Positions 31,795 through 42,313 of a stretch of DNA of 64,000 nt are shown one piece after another; position 1 is the stretch's first letter, and every line of letters begins with the position of its first letter. Position numbers and translations under genes: made by a program. The notes under the pieces are model-generated. The model worked only from the letters and a program-made list of their open reading frames with translations. It was not told the DNA's origin and did no database searches. The stretch is taken from assembly GCF_000350225.1 (NCBI RefSeq), contig NW_005179122.1, forward strand, positions 1 through 64,000, written 5' to 3'. The DNA comes from Chondrus crispus. Taxonomy: Eukaryota > Rhodophyta > Florideophyceae > Gigartinales > Gigartinaceae.

Positions 31795-32966
31795 TACAGC
31801 TGTAGTGCACCGGTCGTCTTAATTTTGGAAGATTCCGATGCACGTGACTGGGGTCGTTTTCCTTGAGCGTTTCCTTGAGGCAATCGAGACATGATGGAGA
31901 GTGTAAGTCGGCATGTTTGCGACAGGCGTACAGCACAGCAAGTGGGCAACCGGATTGCAAACGGGTTCTCCCTGGTTGTAAAACCCCACGTTTGTTTAAC
32001 TTAATGTGCACCTTATCATATACCTTACATCTTTATTTACAACAGAGCTAAGACCCGTCTGTATGGCCGCACCTGAGACCGCACCTGAGACCGCACCCTG
32101 ACCGCGACACGTCCCGAAATCACTCAATCCATCCCACCCGTCCGCCTCCCGCCACCCCCGCCCACCGACACGTCCCCGGCCGACCCCTCGCGCGCCCGGT
32201 CTCGCCGCGTGGAGCACGCTCGCCGCCGCGCCGCCCGCACAGCCAGCACAGCCCCCACTTGCGTGCGGCAGGGGTCCACACCGCCCTACAACCTCGGACA
32301 CTCTTGGCGACGCTGCAGGCGGCGCCGGTGCGCGTGCCATTCGTCTGCGCAGCGGCGGGGCAAAGAACCGCCGTCCCCGACGCGCACGCGCGGCGAAGCC
32401 CCACAATCTCCGCCGTCACGCATCTGGAGCGCGCCTATGCGCGCGCGTCCCGTCGCCCCAAAATCGACACCGCACCCTGCCTTTACCAATTCCGCCATCC
32501 CGCCACCCCACCGCCGCGCCTCGCGAGACGCCCCGCTGCCCGCCCCGCTGGTCATGCGCCCCCCGTTCAGGACTGCTTCCCAACTCCTGTTCTGCAGAAC
32601 CTTCGATTCCATCGGAAAGGACTTTTATCATCGTCTCTCAGTAGGAAGGACTGGCGCGTAGATAAGTCAAGAATTATGAACCTAGGAAACACTGCGGACG
32701 GAGGTCAATNNNNNNNNNNNNNNNNNNNNNNNNNNNNNNNNNNNCGCGCACGCCCCTGCGCCTCCGCCGCGCGCCCGCGCCACACACATCCCCGCCGCCG
32801 CGCCTCCGCGCGCGCTGCTCCTGGCCAGCGGCGCAGCCACGCGGCGCCGCGCCGCTCGAAACATGCGTCTGGCGCCGACGCGCTAGCACCCGCACCGCAT
32901 CCCCCGCGCCTGCCCGGACGCTGAGGCACGACACAGACGGCCGTGCGCACGCATCGCGGGCCGCGC
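31795..32966. other. GC-rich intergenic with a small gap
   Basis: Unique sequence to 32050, then very GC-rich to the gap. CACCTGAGACCG is repeated in tandem at about 32068-32096. Long frames occur on both strands from 32000 on, but their Ala/Arg/Pro texture is what GC-rich DNA gives by chance; none has a recognisable domain. It may include the promoter of the gene at 32967. Confidence 0.4.
32710..32744. other. Assembly gap (35 N)
   Basis: Unresolved bases; frames across it are unreliable. Confidence 1.
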
Positions 32967-33542
32967 ATGTCGTTTGCAGACGCCGACAGGGCGCGCCGCC
33001 GCGCGCGCCACGCGCCGCCGCCGAACACGCTGGCCGTCGCCAGGCCGCTCTTCAAGAAGGGCCGCGACGCCGACTCCCGCGTGCACCGCCTCTGGCGGGG
33101 AGACGCGCTGGAGTCCCTCCTGGATGCCCTCCGCGACATGGCGGAGGAGCGCCTCGTCGGGTGTATGGAGAGCTTGTCCCTCGAGGGAGAGGGGGGGCAC
33201 GGCATGCACGATGATAGCGATGATGACAAGGCGTTTAGAGAGGCCTTTGGTTGCGACTTTTCGGAGGATGGGGAGGAGGGCGAGGGTGACAAGCTGGTTG
33301 GAGAGGCCTTTGGAGAGGACTTTTCGGAGATTGGGGAGGAAGAGGAGGGGTGGGAGGTCGATGTGAGTCAAGAGAAGTTTTCGTATGATGAAGGAACCGC
33401 GTTCGAGGAGGAGGAGGAGGATGAGGAGGGGGAGGGAGAGGAAGAGGAGGATGGTGCGATTGACGATTGTGGGAGGGTTTACTTGCATTTAGAAGCGACA
33501 GACTGGTTAGATGGCGTTGAGGCAGGCATTCGAGATGAGTAG
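32967..33542 (+). CDS. Acidic protein of unknown function
   Basis: 191 codons from the ATG at 32967 (MSFADADRARRRARH); an in-frame ATG at 32943 is also possible. The N-terminal 40 residues are strongly basic, residues 50-75 form a probable helix (RLWRGDALESLLDALRDMAEERL), and the C-terminal half is Glu/Asp-rich with two related short blocks (AFGCDFSEDGEE and AFGEDFSEIGEE) and a run of acidic residues. I do not recognise a family. The acidic run comes from GAG/GAT repeats and could be chance in purine-rich DNA, but the repeated F-G-x-DFSE block and position directly ahead of a ribosomal protein gene favour a real host gene. Confidence 0.45.
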   Translation: MSFADADRARRRARHAPPPNTLAVARPLFKKGRDADSRVHRLWRGDALESLLDALRDMAEERLVGCMESLSLEGEGGHGMHDDSDDDKAFREAFGCDFSEDGEEGEGDKLVGEAFGEDFSEIGEEEEGWEVDVSQEKFSYDEGTAFEEEEEDEEGEGEEEEDGAIDDCGRVYLHLEATDWLDGVEAGIRDE

Positions 33543-33955
33543 TAACATGATAAATACCTCAGCCATCCGCCGATGTTTCCTCTCAAGCAATGGGATGAGA
33601 TTTGTAACAACGTCATTTGTACCACTCCTGCACTCTGAAGTGCTCGTACTCAAAGGGTGTTCAGCAAAGACGCGACTTGAGATCTTCATCATAACGCGTG
33701 GCACTCGTGTCCTCCGTACCACGTGTCAACGCTGTCTCTATACTGTAAACAATGGTCATTTCCATTACAGTACTTGGGGTTCGCCGATGCGCGTCGCCGC
33801 CGCCGCCGACCCCCCGTTTTCCACCCTGATCGCCCCGCCCTCATCAAGCCGCGCCATAATTCCCTCGCTCCCCCCCCCTTCCCCCTTACCCAAGAAAGTC
33901 TAGGACTGACTGTTTCCACATTCACGAGGCCTTCTTGCTCATCCCCCCGTGCGCA
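33543..33955 (+). promoter_or_regulatory. Upstream region of the RPS27A-type gene
   Basis: 413 bp. It includes CCACGTGTCAACG (a G-box-like CACGTG at 33720), ATTACAGTACTTGGGG, and a pyrimidine-rich CCCCCCCTTCCCCCTTACCC tract about 80 bp before the ATG, reminiscent of the pyrimidine-rich leaders of ribosomal protein mRNAs. The mapping of the start of transcription is not possible from sequence. Confidence 0.35.
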
Positions 33956-34423
33956 ATGGCCCCTCTCAACCTTTTCCTTTCGACGCTGTCGTCGGGCACG
34001 GCGGTGCTGCCGCCCGTGTCGACCGCGGCCGACCTGCACGCCTCGGCCCTCCGCCTGCACCCGGGGCTGCCGGCCTCGTCGCTGCGTCTCGTCGCCGCGG
34101 GCCGCGACATCCCCGTGGATGTCGACGCCCCGCTCGCCAACTTCGGCCTGTCCGACAACGTCACCGTCACCGCCCTCGCGCGCCTGCTCGGTGGGGGAAA
34201 GAAGAGGAAGAAGAAGACGTACACCAAGCCCAAGAAGATCAAGCACAAGCACAGGAAGGTCAAGCTTGCCGTCCTCAAGTACTACAAGGTCACTGACGGC
34301 AAGATTGAGAGGCTGCGACGTGAATGTCCCGCTGATACTTGCGGCGCCGGCGTGTTCATGGCTGCCCACAAGGATCGCGTTTATTGCGGCAAGTGCGGCC
34401 TGACCTATGTGCATGAGAAGTAA
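33956..34423 (+). CDS. RPS27A: eS31 (RPS27A) fused to a diverged ubiquitin-like domain
   Basis: 155 codons. Residues about 80-155 are a clear small-subunit ribosomal protein eS31: [20 protein letters not shown], then [11 protein letters not shown], then the C4 zinc finger ECPADTC...YCGKCGLTY (C-x4-C, C-x2-C). Residues 1-79 occupy the place of ubiquitin and share its length and the Gly-Gly junction (LLGGG|KK), with beta-grasp-like spacing ([23 protein letters not shown] resembles the [21 protein letters not shown] region). Identity to ubiquitin is very low and this part contains no lysine at all. The fusion is normally cut after Gly-Gly to release eS31. No introns. The upstream frame is open but this ATG matches the start of the domain. 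Confidence 0.9.
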   Translation: MAPLNLFLSTLSSGTAVLPPVSTAADLHASALRLHPGLPASSLRLVAAGRDIPVDVDAPLANFGLSDNVTVTALARLLGGGKKRKKKTYTKPKKIKHKHRKVKLAVLKYYKVTDGKIERLRRECPADTCGAGVFMAAHKDRVYCGKCGLTYVHEK

Positions 34424-34670
34424 TCAATTGCCGCGGGAAACGTGCGCGATGGCACTGCATCGCAGCTATGTTTTATGCTGCTTTTCTTTCCCATTGATCA
34501 ACCCGCCGTCCCTGCTGGTGTTTTGTACCTCCTCTATTAAACTCGCTTGGCGGTGGAAAGTGTCTCTTTAAATCCTCGCATCGCGCCTTAGACAATGTCC
34601 ATGTCTAGCCCTCCTGTACATTGTGTGGATCGCTTTGCTTTCACGTTCGACGATATTCTGTACAATTACA

Positions 34671-37600
34671 TCACATTCCTTTCTTATTCCGTCCCGCAGA
34701 ACTGCGACCGAAAGTATCTGCATCTGTTTTATCCATCTCCGAGTTGCCATCTTTCTCTCCACCCTCGCTCACTTTGACCACGTCTTTCCCTGCAACTGGA
34801 CCATCGCCGCCGTCGCTCTCCCATTTTGTTTCTTCAGCGACCTGCTTACCCTCCACCGCAACCTCGTTCATGTTCGCATCGACATCCGCAGATGCACCAG
34901 TGCCCTCCTTCCCTTTTTTTTCTGTCTCCTTTCCATCCTCTTCCCCCTCCGGAACCTTGTTTGTCGATGTCCCTCTACTCTTCACCCCCTCCATGTCCTC
35001 AACCGTGCATTCCTCTTCGTCACCGTCCTCATCCATACTCGATTGCATCAACGATGGAATCGACAACTCTGCATCCTTGACCAAATTTGAAATAATTGAC
35101 CGATACCTCTCGTCCATAGCCACCGACGTCACCCCCACCTCGTGATGAAAGTCCAAAAACTCCTTCAATACAGCCGCCACTCCAAGCATTGATTGTTGCG
35201 GTAGCGCAGCCTTCATGAACTCCTTGTTACCTTCACAGTCATGCGCGAGCGCTCCGAGCAGCAGACATATGTACCCAGTCGTGATCTTTTCCTCCATTGC
35301 TCCCCCGTTTTCTACCTCATCTTCACTTGACCGATCCAGCCCTCGTTTGATTTTCGCTGCTTCTTCTGTTGCCGTCTTCTCGCGATTTTTGGCCTCCATC
35401 TTTTCGATCTGCTTCTTGCCAACGTTCTTCAGCAATTCCAACACCAACGTAATCGCTCCGCCCTCTCTTTCAGGTACGTCGCGAGCGCAGAGCTTCTTGA
35501 ATCCCTCCCGCACTTCGTCCTCCTTATCAAGGATGCTGATGAGAAAAGCGAGGCAAAGCACACGAACATCAAAGGCTTCTTCGGATTCACTTTCTGGATT
35601 GCTTCCCTCTATCAAACCTGCCCCAATGCACTCCGAAGCAAGGCAGTCGAGCACAACCTGTGGACCTCCTTGCTTTACAAATTCCTGTGTACCAGGCTTG
35701 CAGTCGTGAGCAAGGTTGATAGCAAGCCTCAAAGCTTGGCATATCAACGGATCAGCACTGACGACACCCCCCTCAAGCGCACACGCACTCGCTATGAAGT
35801 CGAGGATCACGCGACAGATACGGCTCTCGGTAGCAACACGGAGACGGCAGGCCTGATCAAGCGTCGAAAACTCGAGAACTCTCATGGCCGACGCAGTTAC
35901 TAGGGATAGCGCGACGTGCTCCTCGAATTCTTCTGCCTGAAGCTGAGAGTCTGACTCCTGAGAATCGCTTGACTGCTTCGACTTTCCCTGCAGCGCCTTC
36001 TGACAACTGTACAACACGGCGACGACTTTGTGTACCCGCTGGTTATTCCGCATCCACTCTCTTGCCTTGTCGTGTCCTTCCAGCAATAGACTGAGTGCTA
36101 ATGCCATGAGATGAGCGGAGCCATCTGGTTCGCAGTTGAAACCCTCAAAGTCTTCATCTTTGATTCCAGCTTTTCGAATGACTTCGTTCACGTGAGCCAG
36201 GAACTTTTCATCCTTCTTGTTGTCACTCAACCTACGACCAAAAGCATTTCTTCCTTGTGCTTCTGATTTCGAAATATTTCTTCCGTGCTTGTGCTCTGAC
36301 TCAGTACCAGCAACACTCACCTGCTTTAGGCTTTCGGCGCCATTTCGTAGAAATCCAGCGATGAGAGAGTCAAGAAAATTTTCCTCTACGTCAAGGATTC
36401 TAACTGTTGATCGAAACATGATTACAAACACTAAGGACACCAGCAGATCAACAGCTCGAGACATCCCCAGAATCCTAAAGAGGCCAACCACGATACTCTT
36501 CAATAAGGCAGGTTGAGTGGCTAAAATCTGTAGGACAACGCCACAGTCATCATCCAATTGGGTGTCTTCATCTGCTTTCGGCCTGTTTGGCTTGCGGAGC
36601 AAAAGCTGGGTAAGTTCTTGCAAAGAATTCTTGATGAGCGAGACAGTTGCCGGCTTCTTATCCTTCCGTCCTGCGTACTTGAAAATCCCATCGAGCACGT
36701 ATTGCAGCTCGTCAAGAAGAACCTGGCGGCTCTTCTCATCCGGCCCGCTGCGTGCAGAGGGTACAACTGCAACATCTGGTGCCCTCACCCTTTCATGTCT
36801 CCTCTTTCGTTTCATGAAGCTGTGCAAATTCATCCGCACGGACCGATTTGCGCGCTGCGGTTCGATGAATCTCACACGCTTAGCGGGGGAAGATTTACTG
36901 GTCGTGCCTTTCAACTCCGAGGCATCTTCACCGGTAGCACTGGAACGCTTTTGGGGTGATGGCAAGACGTTGCTCTCGTCCTGAGCTTCCAGCTTTGGCT
37001 CGGCTTTGTCAGGAGACTTACTCTCTTGCTGCGCAGCTTTCACCGAAATTTCCTTTTGCTTTGTTACTTCGGCAGTCTTCTCGATCGCATTTCCAGCTGA
37101 TGTACCCTCAACCGGGCTACTGGGCAACTGTTCCTCTGCATCACCATGTGCATTTGGCTCATTTTCGTCTCTCTGTTTGTTAGCGGGTTTTGGTGTAGGT
37201 TTAAGAGGCTCCGGATTCTCAGGCTTGGGTTTTGTTTGAGGCATTTCTGCCTCCACAGCGACCTCTGTCTCAACTGGGTGTTCTTCATGTGGCGCCTGCG
37301 GTTCCTTCCGCACGCGCAGCTTGACAGGTGTAGACATCACGGACTCAGAATCCTGCGGCACTCTTCCCGCCCCCAAAGTCGACGGCGGTTTAAAGATGTC
37401 ATCGCCTGATGATTCCTGCTCCACGGCAGCGTCATCAGGTGCTCTGCGATCTCTCAGTTTCCCTCCCACCGTTTCGCTCTCACCTGCCCCAGCTTCGGAA
37501 GATTTTGTTTCCGTGTGCACTTCCTTCTTGGATGCCGGTGTCTGTGCACTAGGTTGCTCTTTCAGGCGACCCCCTTTCCGAAACGGACTCCGTCTCCTTG

Positions 37601-38168
37601 AATTGGATTCAAACACGGCCTGAAGTGCCTTGCGAGTGGGTTTAAATCGACGCAGACTACGCCGCCTCCCAGATGAATCGTTTTCGGCTCCTACATGTCG
37701 CTCCACAAACATATCTTGAGGCGACTCTGGTGAGTGTGCAAGAGTGCGCTCTGTCGAGTCTGCCTTGTTGGCAGCATCGTCGAGAGACGCGTCCGCACCA
37801 CCACCGGCTGATACTCCGTCATCGTCAGCCGCCGCCCTGCTCCTGCTTACCCTACTCCTTCCCTTACTCACTTTCTTCGGCGTGCGCCCACGGCGAGCAG
37901 AAGTCGGTTTGGCCGGTGCGCTGACCCGCGTACGCCTCTTCTGAACCGGCTGCGGTTCCTCCAGCGGCTCTTCAAGAATTATCTCCGGTTGCGGTTCAGG
38001 GGCGTCGACGTGATGTAGGCCTAGCACGGAGCGCTTTCGCTTTCGAGATCGGGCTGAGTGCTGGAGGTTGATGCGGGCCTTTTCGGCCTCGTCTCCGCGA
38101 AAATCGAAGGCGGAGAGGGATATGTGCTTTGCGGCGGCGGGGGAGCGCGTCTTGGTGCGACGAGGCAT
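34671..38168 (-). CDS. WAPL: WAPL-like cohesin-release protein
   Basis: 1,165 residues from the ATG at 38168 (MPRRTKTRSPAAAKH); an in-frame ATG at 38321 would add 51 residues of non-conserved type. Residues 1-470 are basic, Ser/Pro/Glu-rich and probably disordered, with repeated Arg-Lys clusters. Residues about 480-1040 are an all-helical repeat region beginning LLDELQYVLDGIFKYAGRKDKKPATVS and containing LRLAINLAHD and YICLLLGALAHDCEGNKEFM, matching the WAPL conserved region. The tail (1040-1165) is acidic and low-complexity. WAPL binds Pds5/cohesin and opens the ring to release it from chromatin. Intronless. The 3' end faces RPS27A 247 bp away; the 5' end is divergent from the gene at 38834. 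Main alternative: another ARM-repeat nuclear protein. Confidence 0.7.
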   Translation of the reverse strand: MPRRTKTRSPAAAKHISLSAFDFRGDEAEKARINLQHSARSRKRKRSVLGLHHVDAPEPQPEIILEEPLEEPQPVQKRRTRVSAPAKPTSARRGRTPKKVSKGRSRVSRSRAAADDDGVSAGGGADASLDDAANKADSTERTLAHSPESPQDMFVERHVGAENDSSGRRRSLRRFKPTRKALQAVFESNSRRRSPFRKGGRLKEQPSAQTPASKKEVHTETKSSEAGAGESETVGGKLRDRRAPDDAAVEQESSGDDIFKPPSTLGAGRVPQDSESVMSTPVKLRVRKEPQAPHEEHPVETEVAVEAEMPQTKPKPENPEPLKPTPKPANKQRDENEPNAHGDAEEQLPSSPVEGTSAGNAIEKTAEVTKQKEISVKAAQQESKSPDKAEPKLEAQDESNVLPSPQKRSSATGEDASELKGTTSKSSPAKRVRFIEPQRANRSVRMNLHSFMKRKRRHERVRAPDVAVVPSARSGPDEKSRQVLLDELQYVLDGIFKYAGRKDKKPATVSLIKNSLQELTQLLLRKPNRPKADEDTQLDDDCGVVLQILATQPALLKSIVVGLFRILGMSRAVDLLVSLVFVIMFRSTVRILDVEENFLDSLIAGFLRNGAESLKQVSVAGTESEHKHGRNISKSEAQGRNAFGRRLSDNKKDEKFLAHVNEVIRKAGIKDEDFEGFNCEPDGSAHLMALALSLLLEGHDKAREWMRNNQRVHKVVAVLYSCQKALQGKSKQSSDSQESDSQLQAEEFEEHVALSLVTASAMRVLEFSTLDQACRLRVATESRICRVILDFIASACALEGGVVSADPLICQALRLAINLAHDCKPGTQEFVKQGGPQVVLDCLASECIGAGLIEGSNPESESEEAFDVRVLCLAFLISILDKEDEVREGFKKLCARDVPEREGGAITLVLELLKNVGKKQIEKMEAKNREKTATEEAAKIKRGLDRSSEDEVENGGAMEEKITTGYICLLLGALAHDCEGNKEFMKAALPQQSMLGVAAVLKEFLDFHHEVGVTSVAMDERYRSIISNLVKDAELSIPSLMQSSMDEDGDEEECTVEDMEGVKSRGTSTNKVPEGEEDGKETEKKGKEGTGASADVDANMNEVAVEGKQVAEETKWESDGGDGPVAGKDVVKVSEGGEKDGNSEMDKTDADTFGRSSAGRNKKGM

Positions 38169-38833
38169 GGCGGGGAGAGCACGGCCGCCGCAGTTGAGAG
38201 AGGGAAGAGCAATAGTGGTCAGCCGTTTAGAAGTTGTGCGGGAAAAAAGGTTGTGTTGGGGAGTTGGGTGGGAGGCGACTTTGGTCAGTTTGATTTTTGC
38301 CTTTTTTTGGTCGATTTGCATGGCAGGATCAGAAAGCGCGAGTCATCTCTCCAGAAGAAAGTCGGTGAGAGCAATAGCTACAGTACCCTTTTGGGTACAG
38401 CGCGATAGAAACGACCGGGACTGAAACGTGGATGTCGTCATCATCCCCTATGCATTAAACGCGCGATGTCAACGTCACCATGATCGCAAAGGGTTGATGT
38501 AAGACGGGAAAGCAATGTATCAAATATCAATTCACCCCCAACAAAAAAAAAAGAGCCTCACCACCTGTGCACCTCATCCTCACCAAGTCCGACTTTGCTA
38601 ATCCATCTTGTCATCCATGCCACGCACTGCTTTCCCCTCATGCATACCCTCCAAAAGCGTTCTTCCTGTCGGTGCTTCATGCAAATTCACGCTTGTTAGA
38701 CTTTCCCATTTGGCCACTCTAAATGCTCCCTCTCCTGAGACGCAGACAAAAAGCAACTGAGGTACTAACACGACTTCCGCCTTCAACTCCATGTCCTAGA
38801 ATCCTCACCATTCCATCCTCTCTTTCCGAAACC
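38169..38833. promoter_or_regulatory. Shared region between divergent genes
   Basis: 665 bp between the WAPL-like gene (minus) and the orphan membrane protein (plus), so it should hold both promoters. GCTACAGTACCCTTTTGGGTACAGC (about 38378) is an inverted repeat. An A-run lies at 38542. No TATA box is convincing for either direction. Confidence 0.35.
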
Positions 38834-39814
38834 ATGTCTCCTCGCGCTCTGCGCAAGTTCTTTCATGGCAAAAGGGGGCTTCCGCGTCCCATCCTTGCCA
38901 AAGCGCACTCCAATTCCTCAATCTTCTCCTTCTCTTCCTCGCTTTCCTCCATCCCTCCCACCCCCCGCTCCAAACCTCGCTCCACCCTGCGCAATCTCAC
39001 TCTCGCCCTCACATGCACCTCCTTCTTCACCCTCTTTCTAACCGACAGCGTCTATAACTCCCACCGCCAATCTCTAGAGCCCATCATAGTGACCGGTCAA
39101 TCGCACCGCCCCTCCCCACCACCTCTTCGCCGCCCGGGAGCAAACAAAGAAACAATCTTCCGCGGCACAACGCAACACCCCGTTGGCATCGTAGCTTTCC
39201 ACTTGCTACACCATCGCAATTTCACCTCGCTTCTAGACTTTCCCTGCAAAGCCCACCGTCAAATCTCTCCCTCCTTGCTCATTCTGCAGCTTCAGGAGAA
39301 GGGCGAAGAATTCCAGTATATTTGCGCTGATGACGATTCATCTCAGCTTTCCATTTCGCATGTGCTCATGCGCCGACGTCTTCCCAAGTTTCAGGGCGCG
39401 CGCTACATGCGTCTTACAAATATCCAGCGCATTCCTCAGGCTGACTTGCTCTTGCACTGGGAGAGTGGCGCCGAGATGCAAGTTGAGCAGTTACGAGCGA
39501 TGCTTCTGGCAGCGAGGGTTGGAGGTATTAAGATGGCCATCGTCGGGACGAAGCCAATGAAGGGAACAAGCTTTACGCCAGAATACAACCTCGTGACGCC
39601 GAGAAGAATACGCAACATGCGACCCGGCGTGTATGGAGACGCACCATTTCCCTTTGCGTCTGCGATAACCACTATTTCGGGTTTGTATGGAGCAGAGAGG
39701 ATGCTTGTGTTGTATGACTTGACAGTATTACCGGAGATCAGCATCAAGCGGGAGGGCGAAGTCAAGGAGCAGGCTAAAAACGAGATTGGGGAGGAACGGA
39801 GAGACAATCTCTAA
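38834..39814 (+). CDS. Single-pass membrane protein of unknown function
   Basis: 326 residues from the ATG at 38834 (context AACCATGTC); an upstream in-frame ATG at 38723 would add 37 residues. Residues 1-50 are basic and Ser/Pro-rich, followed by one hydrophobic segment at about 52-70 (TLRNLTLALTCTSFFTLFLTD). That is a signal-anchor pattern: short basic cytosolic tail, one membrane span, and a lumenal or intermembrane domain of about 255 residues. The C-terminal domain has a folded look (GIVAFHLLHHRNFTSLLDF, YMRLTNIQRIPQADLLLHWES, AMLLAARVGGIKMAIVGTKP) but no motif I can name; a mitochondrial location is also possible given the basic N-terminus. Intronless. Confidence 0.7.
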   Translation: MSPRALRKFFHGKRGLPRPILAKAHSNSSIFSFSSSLSSIPPTPRSKPRSTLRNLTLALTCTSFFTLFLTDSVYNSHRQSLEPIIVTGQSHRPSPPPLRRPGANKETIFRGTTQHPVGIVAFHLLHHRNFTSLLDFPCKAHRQISPSLLILQLQEKGEEFQYICADDDSSQLSISHVLMRRRLPKFQGARYMRLTNIQRIPQADLLLHWESGAEMQVEQLRAMLLAARVGGIKMAIVGTKPMKGTSFTPEYNLVTPRRIRNMRPGVYGDAPFPFASAITTISGLYGAERMLVLYDLTVLPEISIKREGEVKEQAKNEIGEERRDNL

Positions 39815-40220
39815 GGCTGCCCCTTGGTATTAATTATCAGACACGATCTTGAAGCGATTCGGCTGGGTTCCCTTGAGCCGATCGAAAGAAGCTCTTCGAG
39901 CCAGGATAAGATAGCATAGCAAGCATTCCCGTTTCAGATAACGAAGCGCTGGTTTCGAGAGGCGGAAAGCAGATGCTGACTTGCACTGTACCTTTGGGTG
40001 CTGGATTTTGTTGCCTAAAACACAGCATCGAAAATCAATAAATTGGTGTTCCGCAAAGCCCAGAGACGCTGGGCATGGCACCCTTGTCCAACTTGCAATC
40101 CTCGAATCCATCGCGGTGATTGCTACAGGCCATCTCCCTCGGAAGCAGACACGGCAAAGTTCTTTAGCTTCCGTTGCACGACTAACTTCTGCCGAATTTC
40201 CCCTTTCCTCCGACTTTACC
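39815..40220. other. Intergenic, promoter of the Mrs2-type gene
   Basis: 406 bp between two plus-strand genes. It must contain the 3' end of the first and the promoter of the second; CCGAATTTCCCCTTTCCTCC just before the ATG is a pyrimidine-rich leader. No other gene is seen. Confidence 0.4.
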
Positions 40221-41526
40221 ATGCTCCGTGCTTCCCTACAATGTGCACAAACGTTGATGCGTTCACGCGTACAACCATCACGCGTTCTAACAACCGCCGC
40301 TTACCGCTCCAGTTTTTTCCACTGCCCCAGCCGCTACGCCAGCACTAAGACGCCTCGAAAAGAGGCTCCAGCCTCCGTTCCGCTCGCTGCGGTCGAGATC
40401 TACGCCGGTCTCCCCGCGAAGGGGACTTACATCCAGAAGGCCGATGCAGCCCACGAGCTCGGTCTGATGGTGCGCGACTTGCGAACAGTCGATCCCAGTT
40501 TTCGTTCGCAATCGCCAGCCATTCTTCCTCGCGAAAATGGCATCATCATCCACCTGGCTCATGTCCGTCTCATTGTTCTTTCCGATCGAGTGCTCGTGTT
40601 TGACCCGGTGCACCCGGACGTGGAGCGTTTTATTCCAAGGCTGCAAAATAGGCTAAAGAACCAGTCACATCCGATGCCGTTTGAGTTTCGAGCAGTCGAG
40701 GCGGCTTTGGTTGACGTTTGCGCTAGCTTGAATTCAACTATCGGGACTTTGATCCCTTCGTTGGACCTGGTGCTAGATACCTTGTCAACAACACAAGATT
40801 TTGGAGGGAGCACAGTGCAAAATTGCATGGATAGGCTACTGCCGTTGGAAAATGCACTCAATGAGTTTGCGGCAAAAGTAGCTCAAACAAGGACTGCGGT
40901 CAATGAAGTATTGGCCTCTGACGTGAGTTAGGCACACTGGCAAACTTTCTGCTGTCGCGGATTCCCTACGCGAGTTCTTACGATCTATATACGACTAACG
41001 CTTCTCCTGCTCGCTCCCCTCTGTTACGTACTTATCCAAATCTGTTGTTTACTGGCGTATTCCACCTACTTCATCATCTGCATTTGGCTTTATTGTGAAT
41101 TGAATACCGTAGGAAGATATGAGCTTGATGTATCTCAGTACTTTCAAGAACACTGGCCATCGGCGGAGAGTGGACGAACATGACGAGATGGAAATGATGC
41201 TTGAGAACTACGTCAAGCAAATTGAAACTGTACACGGAGAGGTAACATCGGCTCTACAAGCGATCAAAGCCACAGAGAACGCGACTCAAATTCGACTGGA
41301 TGCGATGCGGAATCGCGTCCTAAGACTCGACATTTTTCTGAACCTTGGAGCAGTGAGCGTTGGAGTTGGCGGGCTGGTGGCGGGATTCTTCGGTATGAAC
41401 CTTCTAAGCGGAATAGAAGAAGATCCTGGCGCCTTTTGGATTGTGTGTGGTTTGGCATCTGCAACCTCATATCTGTGCTTTCGTGGGACGCTCACTTATT
41501 TGAGGTATAAGCGAATTTTTCAATGA
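40221..41526 (+). CDS. MRS2: Mrs2/CorA-type Mg2+ channel, mitochondrial type, two exons
   Basis: Exon 1 40221-40922 and exon 2 41113-41526 join in phase to 371 residues; the 190-bp intron is GT-AG (GAC|GTGAGT ... CCGTAG|GAA). The N-terminus (MLRASLQCAQTLMRSRVQPSRVL) is a typical mitochondrial presequence. The soluble domain contains IVLSDRVLVFDPVHPDV and FEFRAVEAALVDVCASL as in Mrs2. Exon 2 starts DEDMSLMYLS, the family's conserved helix, runs through a long helix, and ends in two membrane spans with the GMN selectivity motif (VAGFFGMNLLSG) after the first span. Mrs2 forms a pentameric Mg2+ channel of the inner mitochondrial membrane; the closest alternative is a plastid or vacuolar MGT relative. 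Confidence 0.9.
40923..41112 (+). other. Intron of the Mrs2-type gene
   Basis: 190 bp, GTGAGT donor and CCGTAG acceptor, phase 0. GACTAACG (about 40994) is a possible branch site, though far from the acceptor. Confidence 0.85.
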
Positions 41527-42313
41527 AGGCTGTGAAGGCTGATGGAGTTAATCATGGTATACATATACAGCTGCACGGACGGGCAGAGGTCCTGGGCGAG
41601 CAGCTGGAACCAGTATGAAAAAAAAAACAGTGTTCATCCTATCGGGTGTGATGCGGCAGAGAGAGGGAACTGCAAATTTTGCAGGCAGAAGCGATGATTG
41701 CGACTTCTGGTCGCTTCGATCTACAACCTTCAAGTATCTGGCCGTCATCCCCATAACTCACATCATGAGAACTGTACGCGTTCATCGCAGCCATGAAGAA
41801 CACCCGCACGGCAAGACGCATGTATGTAGTCTGCATGGATGGTTTGGCATTGCGCTTGACAAGCTCATAAGTTGCGCATATACAATAGTACGTTTAGAGC
41901 GGTATGCGGCAAATGCGGTCGTGACAAAAGCAAGTGTATAGAAGAGGCGGGCTTGGCCTCCGTCTACAGGCTGCCGCAGGCGACATGACACCGCTGACGA
42001 CGTGAGTCGCCTTCGGATGTCCGTCTGCGCGCAAATATAGAAAGCTCAACGGTGAGCACCAGCAGAAAAACGCACGACGTAAGCTAGACACTAGTTGTAG
42101 TGAACAGGGGATGGCCGATGAGGTCTGCATGTCGAGACCTGCGCTCTTCGTCAAATTGCTCTTGAGGCTAGCACAGGCAGACGTTGCTTCTGTCAAATAA
42201 GTCTATAATTTTTGATCTTAACATTAATTAATCCGCCACATGCATCCATGCCACTCTCCCAATTCGACCAAGTCCCCCCTCCGCTCTCCCCCGACCGATG
42301 CGGAACCGCGACA
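41527..42313. other. Intergenic, nothing recognised
   Basis: About 790 bp between two plus-strand genes. Short frames have no known domain. 42260-42313 is the C-rich leader of the next gene. Confidence 0.45.

Noticed and set aside
31996-32924. Ala/Arg/Pro-rich frames on both strands of the GC-rich block
   Set aside because: Texture expected from GC-rich DNA, overlapping on both strands, one crossing a gap; no domain.
33689-34414. Long frames overlapping the RPS27A-type gene in other frames
   Set aside because: Shadows of the eS31 coding frame, which alone has recognisable domains.
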